From an uncultured Coriobacteriaceae bacterium (GTDB lineage Bacteria; Actinomycetota; Coriobacteriia; Coriobacteriales; Atopobiaceae), in NCBI GenBank assembly GCA_902766805.1, contig CACXFF010000097.1, positions 1-9,161 on the forward strand: a stretch of DNA of 9,161 nt. Direction: 5' to 3'. Numbering within the stretch: position 1 is the first letter of the stretch; the number at the start of each line of letters is the position of its first letter. A model generated the notes under the pieces. That model was not told the DNA's origin. It searched no databases and saw only the letters and a list, made by a program, of their open reading frames with translations. The translations under genes were made by a program, and so were the position numbers. Below, piece by piece: positions 1-5,539 of the stretch.

Positions 1-1
1 C

Positions 2-898
2 GACTGGCACGACTGGTGGTGCGCCGACGACGCGCAGGTGTTCCAGTTCATCGGCCAGGACAACATCTACTTCTACTGCGTGGCGCAGCCAGCCCTGTGG
101 TCTGCGCTGGACTGGGGCCTGTTCCAGGACACGCCCGTGGCCAACTACCACATCCTCTTCATGAACAAGAAGGCCTCCTCCTCCGGCGCGATCAAGCCGC
201 CCATGGCCGCTGAGCTGCTGGATCACTACAACGCCGAGCAGCTGCGCGCCCACTGGCTGTCGCTGGGCCTCGACGAGAAGGCCGTGAGCTTCGCGCCCAA
301 GGCGTTCGACACGTCCGTCTCGCACAGGGACAAAAAGACGGGCGAGGACGTGCTGGTCAAGGATGACCCGCGCGTGGCCGACCCCGCGCTGAAGGAGTCC
401 GCGTTCCTCACCAACATCTTCAACCGTCTTGCGCGCTCCTGTTTCTACGGCGCGGCGCGCAAGTGTGCCTGCCACCTGCCCGCGGCCGAGCCTGCGGAGC
501 AGGTCGTGGAGGCCTGCCGCGAGGCGACCTTGGCCTTCGAGCGCCGCATGCACGCGCTCAACTTCCACGCGGCGCTGGCGGGCGTGGAGCAGTTCGTCCG
601 CGATGCCAATAAGCGCTGGACCGACGCCTCCAAGGCGGCCGGTGACGACGACGTCGCCTACTGCCAGGCGCTGGCCGACGCGTTCGCGGCGCTGCGTACG
701 GCTGCACTGCTCATGCACCCAGCGGTGCCCGCAGGCTGCGAGACGATCCGTGAGTACTTCCGCTTCGAGCCCGAGCTGTTCTGGAGCTGGGAGCACGCTT
801 TCGACACGCCCAACCAGCTGGCTGCCACGCTGGGGGAGGCCGCGGGCGAACACGCGATTGGCGAGCTGCCGCCGCGCTTCGACTTCTGGAGCAAGTAA
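2..898 (+). CDS. metG: Methionyl-tRNA synthetase, C-terminal part (5' end outside window)
   Basis: Class I aminoacyl-tRNA synthetase that charges tRNA-Met with methionine in the cytoplasm. The frame is open from base 2, so only about 298 C-terminal residues are present and the HIGH motif lies outside. The segment FQFIGQDNIYFY (from base 38) matches the MetRS stretch that E. coli writes as YHFIGKDIVYFH. The nucleotide-binding loop follows. Where KMSKS is expected the sequence reads KASSS (bases 170-184), in the context NKKASSSGAIKPP. The rest is the helical anticodon-binding domain, with the NKxW-type segment and a LMHPAVP motif near the C terminus. The usual NKYI...PW anticodon-reading segment is shortened to NKRWTDASKA. 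The gene ends with TAA and is followed by a terminator hairpin. MetRS-like identity is firm; whether this is the only MetRS of the cell or a divergent paralogue cannot be seen here. Confidence 0.87.
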   Translation, partial: DWHDWWCADDAQVFQFIGQDNIYFYCVAQPALWSALDWGLFQDTPVANYHILFMNKKASSSGAIKPPMAAELLDHYNAEQLRAHWLSLGLDEKAVSFAPKAFDTSVSHRDKKTGEDVLVKDDPRVADPALKESAFLTNIFNRLARSCFYGAARKCACHLPAAEPAEQVVEACREATLAFERRMHALNFHAALAGVEQFVRDANKRWTDASKAAGDDDVAYCQALADAFAALRTAALLMHPAVPAGCETIREYFRFEPELFWSWEHAFDTPNQLAATLGEAAGEHAIGELPPRFDFWSK

Positions 899-939
899 GA
901 CGGGCGGCTCGGAAGGCGAGCGATTTGCACAGACCGAGG

Positions 940-970
940 CGGGCGGGGCGCTGCGGCGTCCCGCCCGTTC
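940..970 (+). terminator. Rho-independent terminator-like hairpin after the MetRS gene
   Basis: GGGCGGGGCG (941-950) pairs with CGTCCCGCCC (957-966) through one G-U wobble, around a six-base loop. C940 and G967 add one more pair. The following GTTCGTTAT is only moderately T-rich. The opposite strand has no T-run, so it serves the + strand MetRS unit rather than the convergent queH. Confidence 0.65.
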
Positions 971-1024
971 GTTATGGGGGAGAGTCGGCGCTGCAGCCAG
1001 GCGTGCGGCCAGGCACGCGGTCCC

Positions 1025-1636
1025 CTACCCGCAGAAGACCTCCACGTTGACGGGGCGCCCTTCGGCCCGTGCGGCCTTGCGCTCGTCGCGGGCCCGCTGG
1101 CGGCTCTGCGTCGCCTCGAGCGCGGAGAAGCGGCAGCCGCAGTAGTTCTGGCGGTACATGCCCTCCTCACGCGAACGCACGGTGGCCTGCGGATACCAGG
1201 GACGGAAGTCGCGCCACACCAGCTCCAGGCCGTGCGCGTCACACAGCCGCGCGTACACGTCATGGCAGACGTCAAAGAGCTGGTAGGGTGACACGACGAG
1301 CGTGGTGGAGACGTACGTGAAGCCCGTGCGCTCGGCGATACGGCAGGTCTCGGCCAAGCGCAGGGCGTAGCAGGCCCGGCAGCGGGCCGGCCGATCGAAT
1401 CCATGCGGTGCCGCGGAACGCTCCCAGAGCTCGCGGTCGTCGGCGCCCTCGATGAGCGCGCAGCCGCAGGCCTCCGCCCAGTCGCGCATCGTCTCCAGGC
1501 GGCGCTCGTGCTCGGCCACGGGCTGGATGTTGGGGTTGGTCCAGCAGATGGTCGGCTCGTAGCCTTCCGCCCGTAGCAGGCGTATCGGCTCGATGGAACA
1601 GGGCGCACAACAGGCATGCAGGAGCAACGGTTGCAT
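1025..1636 (-). CDS. queH: Epoxyqueuosine reductase QueH
   Basis: Converts epoxyqueuosine in tRNA to queuosine, the last step of the pathway. It is an iron-sulfur enzyme unrelated to the cobalamin-dependent QueG. The product is 203 residues, normal for the family. Signature cysteines are visible: the N-terminal HACCAPC motif (Cys9, Cys10, Cys13), the CxxC in RCRACY (Cys86, Cys89) and the late NYCGC motif (Cys166, Cys168). Known QueH structural work places a 4Fe-4S cluster on the CC and CxxC cysteines; the positions here agree. The SPYQLFD segment and the RQNYCGC block are also typical. The start is the ATG at 1636 because AGGAG (minus strand, 1645-1649) sits eight bases upstream; an in-frame GTG at 1645 would overlap that site. 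The gene converges on the MetRS gene and is divergent from the B3/B4 gene. A lone minus-strand TATCAT (1665-1670) could be its -10, but no -35 is apparent. Confidence 0.93.
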   Translation of the reverse strand: MQPLLLHACCAPCSIEPIRLLRAEGYEPTICWTNPNIQPVAEHERRLETMRDWAEACGCALIEGADDRELWERSAAPHGFDRPARCRACYALRLAETCRIAERTGFTYVSTTLVVSPYQLFDVCHDVYARLCDAHGLELVWRDFRPWYPQATVRSREEGMYRQNYCGCRFSALEATQSRQRARDERKAARAEGRPVNVEVFCG

Positions 1637-1746
1637 CGGGTCCACTCCTCTCTCGGCGGGCTCCATGATAGCGCCGAGCTGTGGCCGGGCGCCGGCGGGG
1701 ACGGCAACCAAAGCGACACGTCCATTTGGCTTGGGCGGGACGGGCT

Positions 1747-1770
1747 GGGCACACGCAAGGGCACACGCAA
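1747..1770. repeat. Perfect 12-bp tandem direct repeat (two copies)
   Basis: GGGCACACGCAA occurs twice back to back, at 1747-1758 and 1759-1770, without a mismatch. It lies in the divergent intergenic region, about 50-75 bases upstream of the candidate -10 at 1820. Head-to-tail repeats in such a place often bind a regulator, but no regulator family is recognisable and chance slippage is possible. The repeat itself is seen directly; its role is not known. Confidence 0.8.
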
Positions 1771-1815
1771 CGCTGCTGCGCTTTTTTGTCACGTCGGGCG
1801 CGTGCGCCAGCGCTC

Positions 1816-1837
1816 GTGGTACCATCCCTGTGGTACC
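1816..1837 (+). promoter_or_regulatory. Duplicated GTGGTACC boxes with a possible extended -10
   Basis: GTGGTACC occurs at 1816-1823 and again at 1830-1837, a spacing of 14 bases. The first copy runs into TGGTACCAT, which fits an extended -10 pattern (TGn followed by TACCAT at 1820-1825), but there is no good -35 at normal distance. If used, transcription would begin near 1832 and give a leader of about 160 bases for the B3/B4 gene. The promoter reading is weak; the duplicated box is certain. Confidence 0.35.
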
Positions 1838-1985
1838 CGGTTGTCCGGGTCTGTCATGCGTGGCTTCAGGGACCGCGGCGGAACAATGGCACTGCCGCAA
1901 TGCGACCCCAAGGGAACCCTGGCCAGCGCCCAAGCCAAGCGCCGCCATTCGCAGACAGGTGGCCTGCGGGCTGCCAAAGGGGTGA
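1835..1985 (+). promoter_or_regulatory. Candidate structured 5' leader of the B3/B4 gene
   Basis: Several helices can form just ahead of the gene. ACCCGG (1835-1840) and CCGGGT (1845-1850) make a six-pair hairpin with loop TTGT. Directly after it, bases 1851-1864 pair with 1944-1958 in a 13-pair helix with two small bulges (CTGTC/GACAG, TGCG/CGCA, TGGC/GCCA). Inside that helix, CAGGG (1867-1871) can pair with CCCTG (1917-1921), and GCGGCGG (1875-1881) with CTGCCGC (1892-1898). The ribosome site AAAGGGGTGA (1976-1985) follows, and its GGGGT can pair with ACCCC (1905-1909). This looks like a cis-regulatory RNA acting on translation, but it matches no riboswitch family I recognise. High GC makes accidental pairing easier, so this remains a candidate. 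Confidence 0.4.
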
Positions 1986-1990
1986 TTCAC

Positions 1991-2716
1991 ATGTCCAAGA
2001 AATTCGTGGCCGAGGAGTCTTTCTGGAAGCTCTTTCCCGACTGCCAGATCGGCGTCGTGGTGGCCGAGGGCCTCAAGCCGGTCTCCGAGGTGAGCGACGA
2101 GCACAAGGCCGAGATCCACACGATGCTGCGCCGCGCCAACGTGGACGCCGAGAAGTGGGTGGCCGACCCCACGCTCTCCAAAAACGAGGTCGTGGCCGTG
2201 TGGCGTCGTGCCTACCAGCAGTTCAAGACCAAGAAGGGTGCCCGCTGCTCCATCGAGGCCCTGCTCAAGCGCGCCTCCAAGGGCAATCCCGTCGGTGACA
2301 TCACGCCGCTCGTGGACATCTACAATGCCCTGTCCCTGAGCTATGCGCTGCCCTTTGGTGCTGAGGATGTCGACACCTTCGTGGGCGACCTGCGCCTCGC
2401 GGTGACCGAGGGCGGCGACGCTTTTGACCCGCTGGGCGAGGGCGACGAGCCCACGCTGCCGGGCGAGCTGGCCTACATCGACGACGCCGGCGCCGTGTGC
2501 CGCTGCTGGAACTGGCGCGACGGCCAGCGTACCGCCATCACCGACGACACCCAGAACGCCATCATCTTCATCGAGTGTGTGGACCCGAAGCGCGTCGATG
2601 ACCTGCGTGAGGCCTGCGACAAGCTGGCCGACGCGCTGGCCACCTACTTCGGCGCCCAGATCACGGTCAACACGCAGGTGACCAAGGACGCCCCGGAGCT
2701 CACAATTCAGGGCTAA
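1991..2716 (+). CDS. Free-standing B3/B4 domain protein (PheRS beta editing-domain-like)
   Basis: The product is 241 residues. The B3/B4 fold is the editing module of the phenylalanyl-tRNA synthetase beta subunit, where it removes mischarged amino acid from tRNA-Phe. Stand-alone versions are widespread and mostly uncharacterised. The recognisable core runs from about residue 98 to 195: GNPVGDITPLVDIYNALSL, YALPFG, the GEL segment near 158-160, CRCWNWRDGQRTAIT and NAIIFIE. Residues 1-90 form a separate helical leader region. No membrane segment or signal peptide is seen, so it should be cytoplasmic. The start at 1991 has AAAGGGG six to nine bases upstream. The gene is divergent from queH, carries its own terminator and lies between two queuosine genes. 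A role in clearing mischarged tRNA or a free amino acid ester is plausible from family, but the substrate is unknown. Confidence 0.85.
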   Translation: MSKKFVAEESFWKLFPDCQIGVVVAEGLKPVSEVSDEHKAEIHTMLRRANVDAEKWVADPTLSKNEVVAVWRRAYQQFKTKKGARCSIEALLKRASKGNPVGDITPLVDIYNALSLSYALPFGAEDVDTFVGDLRLAVTEGGDAFDPLGEGDEPTLPGELAYIDDAGAVCRCWNWRDGQRTAITDDTQNAIIFIECVDPKRVDDLREACDKLADALATYFGAQITVNTQVTKDAPELTIQG

Positions 2717-2746
2717 GGGGCGCGCGTCCGCAGCGTTTGGCTCCCA

Positions 2747-2780
2747 CGAGGGCGGGTCCGTATGCCCGCCCTCGTTTTTT
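2747..2780 (+). terminator. Rho-independent terminator of the B3/B4 gene
   Basis: CGAGGGCGGG (2747-2756) pairs perfectly with CCCGCCCTCG (2765-2774) around an eight-base loop and is followed by six T (2775-2780). It begins 30 bases after the stop codon and separates this unit from queA. Confidence 0.95.
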
Positions 2781-2863
2781 GTAGCCGTCGTGGCTTCAGA
2801 GTATGCTTGCCGGCCTTGACGAGCGTGCTGACCCAGCGACGCTGGCTCCAGATGACAACGTGC

Positions 2864-2894
2864 TTGTGCGCCGCTCGTCACATGTGGCTACAAT
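2864..2894 (+). promoter_or_regulatory. Candidate sigma-70-type promoter of queA
   Basis: TACAAT (2889-2894) is a five-of-six match to the -10 consensus. TTGTGC (2864-2869) is a partial -35, with a 19-base spacer that is slightly long. Transcription would start near 2901, giving a leader of about 28 bases with the ribosome site. The -10 overlaps an upstream in-frame ATG at 2893, which argues against starting translation there. Confidence 0.5.
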
Positions 2895-2928
2895 GAACGA
2901 CGCAAACACCGACGAAGAAGGTCTCACC

Positions 2929-4089
2929 ATGCGTACCGATGACTTTGACTACACCCTCCCGCAGGAGCTCATCGCCCAAGCTCCTGCCGAGCCGCGCGAC
3001 TCCTGCCGCCTGCTCGTGCTCGATCGCGCGGACGGTCACGTGGAGCACCGTCACTTCTCGGACGTCGGCACGTACCTGGAGCCTGGCGACCTGCTGGTTG
3101 TCAACGAGACGCGCGTGATGCCCGCGCGCCTGTTGGGCCGCAAGCCCACCGGTGCCGTGTCGGAGGTCCTGCTGCTCAAGCGCCGCGAGGACCTGGACGC
3201 TTTGGGCCATGTGTGGGAGTGCCTCGTGCACCCGGGCAAGCGCCTGCGCCAGGGCGCGCGCGTGGAGTTCCGCGCGGGGGGTGCCGAGGCGCCGCAGGAC
3301 GCGCCGCTCGTGCTCGTGGCCGAGGTCTTGGACTTCGTCGAAGGCAGTCGTGGCGGGCGCCTGGTGCGCTTCCATCCCCAAGGCGGCCGCAGCCTGGACG
3401 AGGCCTTGCACGAGGCGGGACATGTGCCCCTGCCGCCCTACATCACGAGCTACAAGGGCGATCCCGAGAAGTACCAGACGGTCTATGCCATGAGTGCCGA
3501 GCACTCGGCTGCCGCGCCCACTGCGGGCCTGCACTTCACGCCCGAGCTCATCGCACGGCTGCGGGAGCGGGGCATCGGGTGGGCGAGCGTGGAGCTGGAG
3601 GTGGGCATCGACACCTTCCGCCTCGTGGAGGAGGACGACCCCGCCGATCACGTGATCCACACCGAGCGCTACCACGTCTCGCCCGAGGTCGTGCGCAAGG
3701 TGCACGAGACCAAGGCGGCGGGCCATCGCGTCGTTGCCGTGGGCACGACTGCCGTGCGCTCCTTGGAGAGCGCCTTTGACCCTGCCGCGCCCGTTGCGGA
3801 CCCGCCCGTGGTGGCACGGCGTTTTGAGCGGGCTGCGGACGCTGCTTCCGTCGTGGGCACGGGCGACATCGTGGCGCGCGAAGACGCGACGACCAACCTC
3901 TATCTCATGCCCGGCAGCACCTTCCATGTGGTGGACGCGCTCATCACCAACTTCCACGTGCCGCGCTCCACGCTCATGATGCTCGTGTCTGCCTTCGCCA
4001 CGCGCGAGCAGGTCATGGCGGCCTACGAGCAGGCCATCGCCGAGCGTTACCGCTTCTTCTCGTTTGGCGATGCGATGCTCATCGTATAG
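2929..4089 (+). CDS. queA: S-adenosylmethionine:tRNA ribosyltransferase-isomerase QueA
   Basis: Transfers and isomerises the ribosyl part of S-adenosylmethionine onto the preQ1 base in tRNA, giving epoxyqueuosine; it acts after Tgt and before QueH. The product has 386 residues, about 30 more than E. coli QueA (356). Family blocks appear in order: LPQELIAQAPAEPRDSCRLL (10-29), PGDLLVVNETRVMPARLLG (52-70), VPLPPYI (166-172), KYQTVYA (181-187), AAAPTAGLHFT (194-204), VELEVGIDTFRLV (221-233), GTTAVRSLES (272-281), VVDALITNFHVPRSTLMMLV (334-353) and YRFFSFGDAMLIV at the end. The extra length lies mainly around 283-320, between GTTAVRSLES and the NLYLMPG block. The ATG at 2929 is chosen for the AAGAAGG site eight bases upstream and for the intact QueA N terminus. 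The gene has its own promoter and converges on tgt. Confidence 0.96.
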   Translation: MRTDDFDYTLPQELIAQAPAEPRDSCRLLVLDRADGHVEHRHFSDVGTYLEPGDLLVVNETRVMPARLLGRKPTGAVSEVLLLKRREDLDALGHVWECLVHPGKRLRQGARVEFRAGGAEAPQDAPLVLVAEVLDFVEGSRGGRLVRFHPQGGRSLDEALHEAGHVPLPPYITSYKGDPEKYQTVYAMSAEHSAAAPTAGLHFTPELIARLRERGIGWASVELEVGIDTFRLVEEDDPADHVIHTERYHVSPEVVRKVHETKAAGHRVVAVGTTAVRSLESAFDPAAPVADPPVVARRFERAADAASVVGTGDIVAREDATTNLYLMPGSTFHVVDALITNFHVPRSTLMMLVSAFATREQVMAAYEQAIAERYRFFSFGDAMLIV

Positions 4090-4121
4090 CGCTCGTCGAC
4101 GCACGGTTCCCGCAGACGCAA

Positions 4122-4149
4122 CGAGGCGGCCCCGCTTGGGACCGCCTCG
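4122..4149. terminator. Shared hairpin between convergent queA and tgt
   Basis: CGAGGCGG (4122-4129) pairs with CCGCCTCG (4142-4149). After one C-A mismatch, CCC (4131-4133) pairs with GGG (4138-4140), closing a GCTT loop. The hairpin lies between the two stop codons and reads the same from both sides. Neither flank has a proper T-run; the minus-strand flank TTGCGTCTG is slightly better. It is probably a bidirectional terminator of moderate strength. Confidence 0.6.
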
Positions 4150-4175
4150 CACGTCATGTCGTCTGGTCAGCTGCC

Positions 4176-5375
4176 TCAGCGGTTCTTGGCGCTTGGCATC
4201 TCGCGCATCGCGTAGCGGCGGAAGTCCTCCACGGCGGGGGAGTCCATCCACTCCTGCACGAAGGCGGCGTAGCGTCCGTCGATGATCGCTTGGCGCGCGC
4301 GGCGCATGAGGTTGAGCAGGAAATAGAGGTTGTGCGTGGAGAGCAGGATGGAGCCGAGCATCTCCTTGCTGCGCACCAGGTGGTGCAGGTAGGCACGCGT
4401 GTAGCCGCCCGTGCACACGGGACAGTCGCAGCCAGGGTCCAGCGGGCCATGGTCGTGCGCGTGGCAGGCGTTCTTGAAGTTGAGACGGCCTTGGGTGGAA
4501 AAGGCAGTGCCCATGCGTGCGGTGCGGGTGGGCAGCACGCAGTCGAACAGGTCGATGCCGCAGGCCACGCCACGGATGAGGGTGGTGGGATTGCCCACGC
4601 CCATGAGGTAGCGCGGCTTGGTGCGTGGCATGTGCTCGCTCACGAGCGGCTCGAGGGTCTCGAACATCGTCTCGTGGTCCTCGCCCACGGAGTAGCCGCC
4701 GATGCCATAGCCTGGGAAGTCGCCGATGGACTCGAGCTGCGCGAGCGAACGCAGGCGCAGGTCCATGTGCATGCCGCCCTGCACGATGCCAAAGAGCGCC
4801 TGGGGTGTGCCCTGGGCAGTGAGGTGGCCTGCCTGCTCATGGGCCTGCCAGCACCTCTCGGCCCACATGCTGGACAGCTCCACGGCGCGCTCCACGTACG
4901 CTTTGGGCGAGGGGTAGCCAGGGCATTGGTCCAGCTGCATGATGATGTCGGCGCCGAGCCTGCGCTGGATGGCCACGTTGTCCTCGGGTGACCAAAAGAC
5001 GTAGCGTCCGTCATAGTCCACGGAGCGGAAGCGCACGCCTTCGTTGGTGAGCTTGGTGAACTCGCCATGGCTGAACACCTGGAAGCCGCCCGAATCGGTG
5101 AGGATGGGACGCTCCCAACGCATGAAGTCGTGCAGGCCGCCCATCTCGTCCACGAGCTCCGAGCCAGGGCGCATCTCCATGTGGTAGGTGTTGGCCAGCA
5201 CGATGTGCGCGCCGATGTCGCGCAGCGTGTCGGTGAGGATGCCCTTGACCGTGGCCTTGGTGCCGACGGGCATGAACAGCGGGGTGGGGACGTCGCCATG
5301 GGGTGTGTGGAGGATGCCGGCGCGCGCGTGGGTGGCGGGATCCTCGGCGACGATCTCATAGGTGAATGGCTTCAT
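4176..5375 (-). CDS. tgt: Queuine/preQ1 tRNA-guanine transglycosylase Tgt
   Basis: Exchanges guanine-34 in the anticodon of tRNA-Asp, -Asn, -His and -Tyr for a 7-deazaguanine base, normally preQ1 in bacteria. The 399-residue product is slightly longer than E. coli Tgt (375). Active-site features are present: DSGGFQVFS with Asp94, MQLDQC with Asp149, GGYSVGE (227-232) and GIDLFDCVLPTR with the nucleophile-type Asp278. The zinc site is intact as CDCxxC (Cys316, Cys318, Cys321) plus His348 in STHN. The start at 5375 has AAAGGA (minus strand) about six bases upstream. An extended -10 promoter lies immediately upstream, giving a short leader. The gene faces queA tail to tail, although the two are commonly adjacent and co-directional in other bacteria. 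Asp-Gln-Cys in place of the Asp-Glu-Cys of E. coli Tgt lies in the base pocket and could influence base choice. Confidence 0.96.
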   Translation of the reverse strand: MKPFTYEIVAEDPATHARAGILHTPHGDVPTPLFMPVGTKATVKGILTDTLRDIGAHIVLANTYHMEMRPGSELVDEMGGLHDFMRWERPILTDSGGFQVFSHGEFTKLTNEGVRFRSVDYDGRYVFWSPEDNVAIQRRLGADIIMQLDQCPGYPSPKAYVERAVELSSMWAERCWQAHEQAGHLTAQGTPQALFGIVQGGMHMDLRLRSLAQLESIGDFPGYGIGGYSVGEDHETMFETLEPLVSEHMPRTKPRYLMGVGNPTTLIRGVACGIDLFDCVLPTRTARMGTAFSTQGRLNFKNACHAHDHGPLDPGCDCPVCTGGYTRAYLHHLVRSKEMLGSILLSTHNLYFLLNLMRRARQAIIDGRYAAFVQEWMDSPAVEDFRRYAMREMPSAKNR

Positions 5376-5400
5376 CAGGTGTCCTTTCGTCTGCCCGATG

Positions 5401-5431
5401 ATTCTAGCAGGTGGCGGCTTGTGCTTGCCAA
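5401..5431 (-). promoter_or_regulatory. Extended -10 promoter of tgt
   Basis: On the minus strand TGCTAGAAT (5401-5409) combines an extended TGn with TAGAAT, a five-of-six match. TTGGCA (5426-5431) is a good -35 with a 19-base spacer, and the extended -10 can compensate for that length. Transcription would start near 5394, about 20 bases before the ATG. Confidence 0.65.
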
Positions 5432-5440
5432 CCGGCTTGT
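5415..5440. repeat. Spaced direct repeat over the tgt promoter
   Basis: CGGCTTGT occurs at 5415-5422 and 5433-5440, 18 bases apart; on the tgt strand this reads ACAAGCCG twice. The copies bracket the -35 box: one lies in the spacer and one just upstream. That layout would suit a repressor or activator site. It may also be chance for an eight-base word. Confidence 0.45.
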
Positions 5441-5464
5441 CCTGCGCCCGGACCCCCTCGGGTC

Positions 5465-5490
5465 AAAAAAGACGGACCCGAAGGTCCGTC
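5465..5490 (-). terminator. Rho-independent terminator of ptsH
   Basis: On the minus strand GACGGACC pairs perfectly with GGTCCGTC around TTCG, the very stable C(UUCG)G tetraloop, and six T follow (5465-5470). It lies about 50 bases after the ptsH stop codon and isolates ptsH from tgt downstream. Confidence 0.95.
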
Positions 5491-5539
5491 CGTGTTCCGA
5501 GTCTAGGAACGTTGGCGGGAAGCCCGCCCGGAATCCGAT

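Larger units (their letters stand above)
1637..1990. other. Divergent intergenic region between queH and the B3/B4 gene
   Basis: These 354 bases separate two divergent genes and must hold both promoters. No convincing protein is encoded: the frame in phase with the B3/B4 gene is open upstream, but it lacks a ribosome site at any earlier start and its composition looks non-coding. Visible elements are a 12-bp tandem repeat, a run of six T (1782-1787), two GTGGTACC boxes and a leader with strong pairing potential; those supported well enough are listed separately. TTGGCTTGGGC (1726-1736) also has its exact reverse complement at 1928-1938. Confidence 0.6.

Noticed and set aside
1766..1787. An intrinsic terminator ending in the T6 run at 1782-1787
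   Set aside because: Only a four-pair stem (CGCA/TGCG) can form before the T-run and no gene precedes it on that strand.
1640..1990. A T-box riboswitch in the B3/B4 leader, suggested by UGGUACC and by GGGACCGCGG
   Set aside because: UGGUACC is not flanked by pairing arms of an antiterminator or antisequestrator, GGGACCGCGG lacks the UGGN bulge, and no Stem I motifs (AG bulge, GNUG loop) were found by eye. A covariance-model search would settle it.
1817..1990. A cobalamin, SAM or c-di-GMP riboswitch in the leader
   Set aside because: The diagnostic conserved strings of these classes were looked for by eye and not found.
1025..2881. A 618-codon minus-strand open frame that fuses a long N-terminal extension to QueH
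   Set aside because: The upstream part runs antisense to the B3/B4 gene and has a His/Leu/Gly-rich, low-quality composition typical of shadow frames in GC-rich DNA. QueH itself begins at 1636 with a well-placed AGGAG.
2803..2928. An upstream start for queA at 2803 or 2893
   Set aside because: Neither position has a ribosome site, the added residues do not resemble QueA, and the likely -10 (2889-2894) overlaps the 2893 start.
2878..4416. A 512-codon minus-strand open frame opposite queA
   Set aside because: It is antisense to a firmly identified queA and overlaps the end of tgt in another frame; no motifs are visible.
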